A stretch of 64,000 nt of DNA. Source: Trichomonas vaginalis G3 (Eukaryota > Parabasalia > Trichomonadida > Trichomonadidae). The stretch covers positions 34,593,176 through 34,657,175 of the forward strand of contig NC_067207.1 in NCBI RefSeq assembly GCF_026262505.1, read 5' to 3'. Of the stretch, positions 57,288-64,000 are shown one piece after another (position 1 is the stretch's first letter; each line of letters starts with the position of its first letter). The notes beneath the pieces were generated by a model. That model searched no databases. It had not been told where the DNA came from and worked only from the letters and a program-made list of their open reading frames with translations. A program made the position numbers and the translations under genes.

Positions 57288-57893
57288 ATGACTGACGTTC
57301 CTCTTCCTGAACGCCTTCCAAAGCCAGAAGAACCGAAAGCTGCAGAACCGAAAGCTGTAGAACCACAACAGTCTCCTCAGCAACCTCAGTTCCAGCAAGT
57401 ACCTCCACCAAATTACTACCAATTTCCACCTCAAGGTTACTACCTACCACAAGGCTTCCCGAACTACCCTCCTCCTCAGCCTATGCCTTACTTCCCCAAC
57501 CCTTGGATGTTCCAGCAAGCTCCACCCCAGCAATTCCAATCTCAATCCCAATCGAAGAGAGCCCAAGAGTTCGAAGAAGGTCTGAACCGTTTACGCAAAG
57601 ATTATGCCACAGTCCCGATGGAAGACGACAGGCTTTCAGTCTCTTCCCTCAAATCGACCGATTCGACTCGTACCACAGATTCGGTTCGTGACCGTGAAGA
57701 CTACCTCAAGCAGTCTGAGAGACTCTTCATCCTACAATCATTTACAATTGGAGCTCTCAAGAACATGCACAATTACGAAGGTCAGACACCAACTGGAGAC
57801 CGCAAAACAGACGTACTCGCAAGAGCCGTCCAGCTCGTCAAAACAAAGACTGAGATAGTCGACTTCATTCTTGCAGCTTGCCCATACAAGTAA
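57288..57893 (+). CDS. Proline/glutamine-rich Maverick protein
   Basis: A 201-residue protein. Residues 1-100 are P/Q/Y-rich and unstructured (PQGYYLPQGFPNYPPPQPMPY), residues 100-150 are S/T/D/R-rich (DSTRTTDSVRDRED), and the end is helical (LARAVQLVKTKTEIVDFIL). ATG at 57288. Might be a virion tegument-like or scaffolding protein. No family recognised. Confidence 0.5.
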   Translation: MTDVPLPERLPKPEEPKAAEPKAVEPQQSPQQPQFQQVPPPNYYQFPPQGYYLPQGFPNYPPPQPMPYFPNPWMFQQAPPQQFQSQSQSKRAQEFEEGLNRLRKDYATVPMEDDRLSVSSLKSTDSTRTTDSVRDREDYLKQSERLFILQSFTIGALKNMHNYEGQTPTGDRKTDVLARAVQLVKTKTEIVDFILAACPYK

Positions 57894-57945
57894 AAAAAAT
57901 AAACAATTACGAGTTAAACTTTTTATTCTTTCTTTTCTGAGTTGT

Positions 57946-58122
57946 TTAGAGCTGGTTTCTCTTGTAGGAACTTTCGTACTCTTCCATGGTCATGTAATTG
58001 CGAATTTTGTACGCAATTCCAGGTTCGTTGTTTTTGAACCTTACGTATGTAACGCTTCCATCCTCCTCAGGGAAGTAAGCTGCTAACATCTGACCAAGTT
58101 TTCTCGGTGACTCGGAGCTCAT
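57946..58122 (-). CDS. Small 58-residue Maverick protein
   Basis: Starts MSSESPRKLGQMLAAYFPEEDG; ends EEYESSYKRNQL. The ATG at 58120-58122 was taken; the frame beyond it has only GTG. The leader AAACGTTTAAAAAAGTGACATTTTTA resembles that of the next gene. Unknown function. Confidence 0.45.
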   Translation of the reverse strand: MSSESPRKLGQMLAAYFPEEDGSVTYVRFKNNEPGIAYKIRNYMTMEEYESSYKRNQL

Positions 58123-58159
58123 TAAAAATGTCACTTTTTTAAACGTTAAGTTTTTAGTC

Positions 58160-58348
58160 TTATTTTACCCTTTGTTTGTCAAGGTAGTATTGGAGCGCAA
58201 TTTCTCCAAATTCTCTGTGTCGGAGTTCTTCAGCATTTTCCAAGGTGTACCTGGAGAACTCAAAGAAGTTGTCAAGAACATACTGCCATGCTGCTCTTCT
58301 GAGTTCGTCGGTATTTTGGAAGTGTTGCACCTTCGAGTCTTCTGACAT
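58160..58348 (-). CDS. Small helical 62-residue protein
   Basis: Starts MSEDSKVQHFQNTDELRRAAW and is helical throughout (YVLDNFFEFSRYTLENAEEL). Leader contains AAAAAGTGTCATTTTTTC, like its neighbours. Unknown function. Confidence 0.45.
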   Translation of the reverse strand: MSEDSKVQHFQNTDELRRAAWQYVLDNFFEFSRYTLENAEELRHREFGEIALQYYLDKQRVK

Positions 58349-58391
58349 GAAAAAATGACACTTTTTCTATTAAACCGTTTTGGCATTTCTC

Positions 58392-58571
58392 ATGAGTGAG
58401 TATAGTTCTGCCGAACCATTGGAAGAGAAGAAGTACTCTTGCTGGCAAAAGACAAAAATAGTTGCCTTAGTTGTCATTGCAATTGTACTCGTAATTGAAT
58501 TCATTGTACTTCTCTTCACGTACATAAAACTCAGCAATGGTATTTGCTTTAAGAAGCTACCATCTTACTAA
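58392..58571 (+). CDS. 59-residue single-pass membrane protein
   Basis: Short acidic head (MSEYSSAEPLEEKKYSC), one strong membrane segment (IVALVVIAIVLVIEFIVLLF) and a short tail. ATG at 58392; upstream only TTG. It points toward the packaging ATPase, from which it is now separated by F2. Confidence 0.55.
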   Translation: MSEYSSAEPLEEKKYSCWQKTKIVALVVIAIVLVIEFIVLLFTYIKLSNGICFKKLPSY

Positions 58572-58590
58572 GACTAAACACTTAGATTTT

Positions 58591-58620
58591 TCAAGCTTGA
58601 CTTTTTACAATTTGAATTTT
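58591..58620. repeat. Copy of the ATPase 3' end, left of F2
   Basis: TTCAAGCTTGACTTTTTACAATTTGAA with flanking T-rich bases also occurs at 60.37-60.40 kb, where it encodes the last codons of the packaging ATPase (KVQIVKSQA). So the same 30-40 bases flank F2 on both sides. Confidence 0.7.
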
Positions 58621-58752
58621 GTTGCTGAATTCAGTAAAAATATAATTTAGGGTAGAAGGTTAGATCTAACCTCATTTCTACCCTCATTTCTACCCTCTTG
58701 AATTTTCATGAATTTTATATATATTAATGTTTTCGTTATGCCACTTTGTGCC

Positions 58753-58790
58753 GTCAGTCAGTCAGTCAGTCAGTCAGTCAGTTTAGGAAA
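58753..58790. repeat. (AGTC)n microsatellite
   Basis: Seven to eight units of GTCA between the outer and inner left ends of F2. Confidence 0.85.
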
Positions 58791-58945
58791 TTTACACCAA
58801 AAAATAATGTTTAGGGTAGAAGGTTAGATCTAACCTGTTTTCTACCCTCATTTCTACCCTCTTGAATTTTCATGAATTTTCCCGAAATAAAAAATAAAGT
58901 TAGTTTTATTTTTTTTATTTTTTTATTTTGTATAAAAGAACAGAA

Positions 58946-59881
58946 ATGTCAACAATCGGCACAACAACAATTCAAACAACAGCACCAAACTCGTTAGTCA
59001 TGAATCCTACGTCAATGTTGGTAGAGATGAAAAGCTTCATTCCTTCTTCATATACTTTCGAAACAAAAATCCAGAAGATAAAGCAAGAACTGTTAACAAG
59101 TAATTTAGACTGTAGTGCGAAAGATGAAACAAATGAACAGTATCTTTATGAAATGGAGGACATTATTGACCATTTGCCTAAACTACCTGAAATTCAGCAA
59201 CAAAAACTAACCATTCCTGAATTCGACGAAATTGAAGTCAAAGCAACTGACTCAGTAGAAATAAAGAAGTTCATACGAAAGGTAAATTATGAATTCCTTG
59301 GTTTTCATTGCAACCATAAAGTTATGGAAAAAGATTGCGACATGGTATATAAGAACATCTCTGACATATATAAATCGGGGGAGTTTAAGACATACGACAA
59401 CTTTGTTTCATTAGTTGCAGAATGTGTATGGCAGATAAGAGATGAAGATAGAAGAGGTAAAGTATGGAATAAACAGATAAAACCAGCAGCTTTTGAGTTA
59501 AAGAAAACCATTGACGCCTTAGTTGTTCTAGCAGGTAAGGTTTCAGAATATAACGCAAAAATGAACCCGCAATGTTCTAAATGTAAAGCAGCAATGAGGA
59601 GATATAACTACTCCGTCAAAGAGATAGAAAGAATGAGAAACGACTATGCAGATTTAAAGAAAGAAGCAGAAAAGCCAGCAGAAAATAAAATGGACATGTT
59701 AGAATTTCTGAACAAAAACTATCCAACAGCAGAAGATTTCCTTCTATCTGACGTCAAGAAGAAGTATAAAGAAACTTTCGGTATCGTTAAAACATTCGAT
59801 GTACTAAAAGAAGAAATAGAAGCTACGAAACTGTTTAGAGTCTCACGAATTCATAACGTTTACCATGTGAAACGCTTATAA
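58946..59881 (+). CDS. F2-encoded protein, intact copy
   Basis: A 311-residue protein, the sole gene of F2, with a close relative in F1. The start MSTIGTTTIQTTAPNS follows TTTTGTATAAAAGAACAGAA. Order: a T/S-rich start; a helical region; a segment EVKATDSVEIKKFIRKVNYE; a possible zinc site made by FHCNHKVMEKDC and, 85 residues on, QCSKCKAAMRRYN; a long charged helix (ERMRNDYADLKKEAEKP); and a basic end (FRVSRIHNVYHVKRL) that abuts the TIR. No nuclease or transposase motif is recognised. It could bind the element's palindromic ends; this is inference. TIR, leader and gene match between F1 and F2 while the end motif differs. Confidence 0.75.
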   Translation: MSTIGTTTIQTTAPNSLVMNPTSMLVEMKSFIPSSYTFETKIQKIKQELLTSNLDCSAKDETNEQYLYEMEDIIDHLPKLPEIQQQKLTIPEFDEIEVKATDSVEIKKFIRKVNYEFLGFHCNHKVMEKDCDMVYKNISDIYKSGEFKTYDNFVSLVAECVWQIRDEDRRGKVWNKQIKPAAFELKKTIDALVVLAGKVSEYNAKMNPQCSKCKAAMRRYNYSVKEIERMRNDYADLKKEAEKPAENKMDMLEFLNKNYPTAEDFLLSDVKKKYKETFGIVKTFDVLKEEIEATKLFRVSRIHNVYHVKRL

Positions 59882-60163
59882 AATAACTGGGGTAGAAAAG
59901 AGGGTAGAAATGAGGTTAGATCTAACCTTCTACCCTAAACATTATTTTTGCTGAATTCAGCAACAAAATTCTGAGTAAAATAATTTTTAGGGCATGTGTC
60001 AAACCGTTGAGTTTTCACAAAATTTAAAAAATAACGTTTACCATGTAAAACGCTTATAAAATAACTGGGGTAGAAAGGAGGGTAGAAATGAGGTTAGATC
60101 TAACCTTCTACCCTAAACATTATTTTTGCTGAATTCAGCAACAAAATTCTTGATTTCAGGGAT

Positions 60164-60201
60164 TTTTTTGACGAAGTGCAAACCTTCACTTCGTCAAAAA
60201 A
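60164..60201. repeat. 15-bp perfect stem-loop right of F2
   Basis: TTTTTTGACGAAGTG pairs with CACTTCGTCAAAAAA around CAAACCTT. A smaller stem (CTCGG-AAAA-CCGAG) follows near 60.22 kb. There is no gene from here to the ATPase end; the stretch may be the edge of a lost element. Confidence 0.65.
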
Positions 60202-60372
60202 TGGCATATGCTTGCTTCCCTCGGAAAACCGAGAGAAGAGATTCCGTACGAAAACAGTGAAGAACAGCGAGACCGACTTTTTTCTGGGTCGCCTAAAACT
60301 CATGAAAATCGTGAAAAATAACAGAGTATTTTGACAACTTCAAACAAGTAGGGTAGATGAACCATTTATTTT

Positions 60373-61206
60373 TCAAGCTTGACTTTTTACAATTTGAACT
60401 TTGTTTGCGTAGATATGAATTCTGAAAGAAGTATGAGGGTCTTGTATGACTTTGTACTTCTCCCATAGTTCATGTCTGTCAAACTTACCTGCCATGGACT
60501 CTTTCATAAGTTCCATGAAATCGTCTTCGGACAATCCGGGGAAAAGTATAATGTCAGTAAGTATTCTTTTAACATCCTTACTTAAACTCTTTGCTGTCTG
60601 TACACAAATGACAACTGAGATGTTAAAGTGTCTGAGCTTCTTAAGAATTCGACACATATCTTGTTCTCTATTCTTTAACAAAGGATGAGAAGCAAAGTCA
60701 TCTAAGATAAGAAGACACCTATGAGGGTAAGTCTTCCAATCGTAAGATTGCAATTTCTTCGAAATGTATTCTATCTCTTTCTGTTTGTTTCTGAAGTGGT
60801 GTTTGTCTAATATTCTCTGCATTTCCTCATTTGGGTCTTTAAACTTAGAATTTATATACTCATTTATAGCATTATATTTCAAAACTCTTCTTTGGTACTT
60901 CTTTATCCAATCTAACAACTCAGAGTCTTTTATACATACTAACTTAGACTTCTTTATAATATCTTTGAACGAATTGACGGTTTGGTCAAATTGACCAGAA
61001 GTACTACAAATGACAACTAACTCATAGAATGGGTTCTTCTCATCTAGTTCTTGTTGTTGTGCAGCCATTTTAAGATAAGTGAAAGTCTTACCCGACCCAG
61101 GTGGTGCAATTAGACCTGTTATACCATTCTGAGCAAATAAGAACTTGTCATGTATAGGTTTTATCTGAGCATTTTCTAACTTCCTCTTGTCTTGTTTAAA
61201 ACATTC
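60373..61206 (-). CDS. DNA-packaging ATPase (FtsK/HerA, A32-like)
   Basis: The minus-strand frame holds LIAPPGSGKTFTYLKM (Walker A) just ahead of the first ATG, at about 61.07-61.11 kb, and LLILDDFASH (Walker B) near 60.69 kb. It shares EEMQRILDKHHFR with the ATPase of B. It would power genome packaging. The 5' end is not clear, so the open frame is given. Its last codons are also found beyond F2 at 58.6 kb. Confidence 0.75.
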   Translation of the reverse strand, partial: ECFKQDKRKLENAQIKPIHDKFLFAQNGITGLIAPPGSGKTFTYLKMAAQQQELDEKNPFYELVVICSTSGQFDQTVNSFKDIIKKSKLVCIKDSELLDWIKKYQRRVLKYNAINEYINSKFKDPNEEMQRILDKHHFRNKQKEIEYISKKLQSYDWKTYPHRCLLILDDFASHPLLKNREQDMCRILKKLRHFNISVVICVQTAKSLSKDVKRILTDIILFPGLSEDDFMELMKESMAGKFDRHELWEKYKVIQDPHTSFRIHIYANKVQIVKSQA

Positions 61207-61283
61207 TCAAATTTTTTGTCAATGTCAGCAAACTTTTTTTCTAACATATTTTTAGAAAAATTAAAATTTTTATCTTTTAGAAA

Positions 61284-61736
61284 ATGTCTAGCGATTTCGC
61301 TATCTATATTCGAGACAAGCTTTTCGACAGCAAAACATCTGTCGACCATAAAATCTTACATAGTGTAAACAAGAAAGGGGAATTTGTTCTAAAGTTCTGT
61401 TTCTGGGAATATGACAAGAACCATAAAACATTAAGCAGAGAAGTCTTAAAATTTGTCAATGACAGACTTGTTGACAGAGATGACGCCTCTTGGAGAGATG
61501 AAGTCCAACAAAATTTCTTAGAATGCAAAGAAGACACATGCGCTGTTCTTGAAGATGAAATAGAAAACAGAATAGAAGAGCTATTAAAGGACAAAGAACT
61601 TTTACATAAATATAGTTGCGCCAAATTTGACATAACTCCACCAGAAAAGAAGAAGAAAGAAAAGAAAGAAAAGAAAGTAGAAGAAGAGAAGAAAGAACCT
61701 GAACCAGTTCCAGAGAAAAAGAAATTTGACATGTAA
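61284..61736 (+). CDS. 150-residue protein with lysine/glutamate tail
   Basis: Starts MSSDFAIYIRDKLFDSKTS, a mixed alpha/beta body with FVLKFCFWEYD, then a K/E/P-rich tail (PEKKKKEKKEKKVEEEKKE). The leader AAATTTTTATCTTTTAGAAAATG is Maverick-type. Its end faces the next minus-strand gene 15 bases away. No family recognised. Confidence 0.55.
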   Translation: MSSDFAIYIRDKLFDSKTSVDHKILHSVNKKGEFVLKFCFWEYDKNHKTLSREVLKFVNDRLVDRDDASWRDEVQQNFLECKEDTCAVLEDEIENRIEELLKDKELLHKYSCAKFDITPPEKKKKEKKEKKVEEEKKEPEPVPEKKKFDM

Positions 61737-61751
61737 AATAAAATTTTATTT

Positions 61752-62171
61752 TTAGAACATTTCTGGGTCAATGTCAATGTTCTCTTCCTCTTTAGGAGTA
61801 AACACTGGCTTAGACTCTAAAATCTTTTTACCCAATTTACCTTGAACTTCTACAACTTTAGACTCATAATATTCATAGTCGTCTGCTTTCTTTGGTTCAT
61901 AAGGTATAACAAGTTTGTATGCTTTGCCTTCTTTAAGGTTTGAAAACCTTCTGTCAAAACTTTCTTTGACTGCTAACAAACCTTCTATGTCTAAGTCTTC
62001 AAATTTCGCACCATTTTTAGTCACAATAGCAAACTTAACTGGTTCGATGTTCCAAACTTTGCTGAATGAAGACTTTTCAAAATGGTAGAAGTAAACATTC
62101 AAATATGTGAATGGGTCTAGTTCTTCTTTAAGTCCTGACATGTACTTATTTACTGAGATGAATTTTGCCAT
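61752..62171 (-). CDS. 139-residue Maverick protein, unknown function
   Basis: Starts MAKFISVNKYMSGLKEELDPF; beta-rich (YLNVYFYHFEKSSF, YKLVIPYEPKK) with an acidic end NIDIDPEMF. Leader TTTTTTATCCGATAGAAAAGATG. A capsid-associated or DNA-binding role is possible; nothing firm. Confidence 0.5.
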   Translation of the reverse strand: MAKFISVNKYMSGLKEELDPFTYLNVYFYHFEKSSFSKVWNIEPVKFAIVTKNGAKFEDLDIEGLLAVKESFDRRFSNLKEGKAYKLVIPYEPKKADDYEYYESKVVEVQGKLGKKILESKPVFTPKEEENIDIDPEMF

Positions 62172-62319
62172 CTTTTCTATCGGATAAAAAATATTTTTTT
62201 TAAAATTTACTCATAAAAAATTTCTTTGTATATACACCATTCTGAACATCTAAAAGACTTTTGACATTTGCAAGAATGTTCGTTTAGACGCTGTCAATAT
62301 AAATTCTTGACAATATTGT

Positions 62320-63336
62320 TTATACGAATCGTACAATGACTTTATCTAATGACACAAAGTCAGTTTCATCTATGAACAGTTCATATACACTCTTGTTTGC
62401 TTCTAACAATGTTTGTCTCTCTTCGGTATGTGGAATTTGTCTTGGATTGAACTTTGAAATATCTAATGTCATAAAATATGAGAACAAGTGGTTGTAAAAG
62501 TCAGATGTCAAAGTTTCTGCTAAGTCGTCAATATTCTGTATCTTGCATATGAGAATCTGACGTTCTGACAACTACATATCTTCTGTCAGAACTTTCTACT
62601 TCATCGAACAGCATTGTTTGAAACCATAATGAAGTTTGCAACATTTCACAAACTCTTTGGTCTTTATACTTTCTTTCAACACTCCAACTTTGTCTGTTAT
62701 AAGACTCTTCAAAGCATCTGAGTTCAAAAACTTTTGTTGTATCTATACTTTTGAAGTTCATTGCAAACTATAATTTCATATTCTCTATTGAGGAGTTAAA
62801 CTTGCCACAGATGTTTTCTAAGTTTGTCATATTAGGGTTCGAATAACCTTCTACAGTTTGCATAAGATATCTGTAAAGAATGTGTTCTTACCAGTTCCTT
62901 GTTTTCCATTATAATGAGAGCAGTTTTATTTATAGCCTTGGATGTTGTAAGATGTTTTGCAACCAACATAAGATATACTCATAGACTCTTTCGTTTCCAT
63001 TGCATATATTTCTTTGACATGGTCTAACCAAGCTTCTATAATATTTTCTTTCCATTCTACTTGTTCGTATTTATATCCAGTGAAGATAGAATAGAAGTTT
63101 GGAGAAGGTGTATAGAACTTTATACCTCGAACTGAAAAATCTTCTAACTTTGACAATAAGATATCCCAAGCATCTAACATCTTCATGCCAACTTGTACGA
63201 CTTTTATTTTCTTAAGTTTCTGTCTACATTCTTGTTCTGAAACTATTGTCGCTTTAGGTTTGTTAAAGACTACATCCCATTCTTTCATAACATAACATTC
63301 TGGGGCAGAGTCGACATAAATGACTAAACGTTTCAA
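62320..63336 (-). other. Superfamily 3 helicase relic (broken)
   Basis: Minus-strand coding-like sequence. Near 62.86-62.91 kb it reads HYNGKQGTGKNTFFTDIL, the P-loop of a D5-like superfamily 3 helicase, followed by a segment with SNPNMTNLENICGKFN that fits the region after it. The parts around (YVMKEWDVVFNKPKAT, IIEAWLDHVKEIYAME) suit the rest of such a replication helicase. The region is broken in several places. Confidence 0.6.
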
Positions 63337-63350
63337 ATCTCGACTGCTTG

Positions 63351-64000
63351 TTATAGTCTCGAAATGGACACATATTTCGAATGCTTGGAAGTCATAAAAA
63401 TCTGAACATCTATTCTGTACATTTTTATAAAATAAAAAAAATATTTTTTTATTCTTGACTTTGTTGTTGCATTTGTTGCATTTGTTGTTTTTGAGCTATT
63501 GTTGTTGAAGTTGTTCTTGTAATACAATACTTTCACCAGTTGCATCTTCCAATTCGAAAACTTTCTGCCGTCATTGACAAATACATAGGACATAAAAGTT
63601 TTACAGGAACAAAGTTTGCGTCAACTAATGTCACGTTATACTTGCCAAAGTGTTTGAGTTCACTAAGGTTGAAAATTCTGCATTCGAATGAACAATAGGC
63701 AAACAGCAGAGAAAGTATTGTTTATACGCATAAGTATCTTTTGGTCATAATAGTTTCTGTCGACATTCGAATAACACTTTGAACCTAAGTTTGAACAATA
63801 TATAAGATTGGTGTGCTTAATGTCAATGGAATAGACATTCTTGTATGACACCTTTTCTGTTATAGGAAACTGTTGTAGTAAAAACCAGAAATAAGTTTTG
63901 TATTATAGCTCATATCATTAATAGTAAACTCAGTCGGACATCCAAACATAATGAAACCTGCTCTAGTTGCAGCACATGTTACACCCGTACTTAAAGTATT
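63351..64000 (-). other. Minus-strand coding-like remnants at window end
   Basis: Short frames such as the one at 63351-63593 (starts MSYVFVNDGRKFSNW) and 63663-63851 (starts MSYKNVYSIDIKHTN) and a stretch at the window edge with ATRAGFIMFGCPTEF. The edge piece faintly recalls the FLCGFPTEVDF of the capsid candidate of B. They are probably parts of one or two decayed Maverick genes continuing beyond the window; not assigned. Confidence 0.35.

Larger units (their letters stand above)
58614..60149 (+). mobile_element. One-gene inverted-repeat element F2 with doubled ends
   Basis: Outer inverted ends begin GAATTTTGTTGCTGAATTC (58614) and end with its complement (60149). Each end holds GGGTAGAAGGTTAGATCTAACC and further TTTCTACCCTC copies. 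A second, inner set of the same ends lies at about 58799-58865 and 59890-59965. The palindrome here is GGTTAGATCTAACC, while F1 has GGTGAGATCTCACC. The right end, including the last codons of the gene, occurs twice (about 59.86-59.97 and 60.03-60.15 kb), so the ends have been duplicated. The encoded gene is whole. Confidence 0.75.
56105..64000. mobile_element. Maverick/Polinton sequence D (or right block of C; runs past window end)
   Basis: Packed genes with Maverick content: small accessory proteins, packaging ATPase, superfamily 3 helicase relic. The 56.2-58.4 kb genes share G+C-rich codon use and TGTCACTTTTT-containing leaders with the right side of C, which favours one element split by E. 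F2 is inserted at 58.6-60.1 kb. Several breaks are visible from 60 kb on, so this part looks older or more decayed than C. No TIR is visible. Confidence 0.65.

Noticed and set aside
60164-60201. Bacterial rho-independent terminator
   Set aside because: The stem has T-runs on both sides, but the setting is eukaryotic and no gene ends close by; it is listed only as a stem-loop.

Overview
The window looks like chromosomal DNA of a trichomonad, most likely Trichomonas vaginalis. The genome is AT-rich, the genes show no introns, and host genes carry a TCAYTW initiator 11-15 bases before the ATG. There are a Myb-repeat protein, a bacterial-type oleate hydratase, a MULE relic, and several Maverick/Polinton elements, which are very abundant in that parasite. 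The species call is inference. No protein or DNA search was run; every family call is from motifs read by eye.

Layout. 1-~6.3 kb: right part of Maverick A (packaging ATPase, probable major capsid protein, small basic proteins), ending in AT-rich DNA with tandem repeats and a foldable three-arm palindrome. ~6.5-11.9 kb: host genes (RNF10/Mag2-type RING protein, tRNA-Ala, oleate hydratase, a zinc-finger gene). 11,896-29,442: Maverick B with both terminal inverted repeats (TIRs), inserted in the zinc-finger gene; it holds packaging ATPase, fibre-like protein, integrase, protein-primed type DNA polymerase, penton-like proteins and major capsid protein, and hosts a 1.2-kb one-gene inverted-repeat element (F1). 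~29.5-34.2 kb: host DNA with an HP1-like chromodomain gene, a decayed MULE and a Myb gene. 34.2-44.3 kb: Maverick C, with an adenine DNA methyltransferase, small virion-like proteins, fibre, integrase and polymerase. 44.4-56.1 kb: E, a gene with its own host-type initiator, an N-terminal domain, about 10 kb of a 30-bp (ten-residue) repeat and a DDE integrase domain. 56.1-64.0 kb: more Maverick sequence (called D) with small genes, packaging ATPase and a superfamily 3 helicase relic, carrying a second one-gene element (F2). C and D may be one element split by E, or two elements.

How the parts work together. Maverick genes share a promoter-like leader (T-run, ATC or similar, then TAAATG or a close variant) that differs from the host initiator, so these elements appear to bring their own transcription signal. 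Replication (polymerase, helicase), integration (integrase), packaging (ATPase), capsid (major capsid and penton-like proteins) and attachment (phage-tail-like fibres) are represented. B, D and most likely A and C are treated as fossils: B and the C/D sequence are broken in several places.

The most unusual content is (1) the one-gene elements F1 and F2, whose ends contain a GATC-centred palindrome that differs between the two copies by a matched pair of changes; (2) the 10-kb decapeptide array joined to an integrase; (3) the Maverick leader motif, including near-palindromic two-way versions; (4) foldable stems at Maverick ends, with left and right ends of B changing in a way that keeps the stem.
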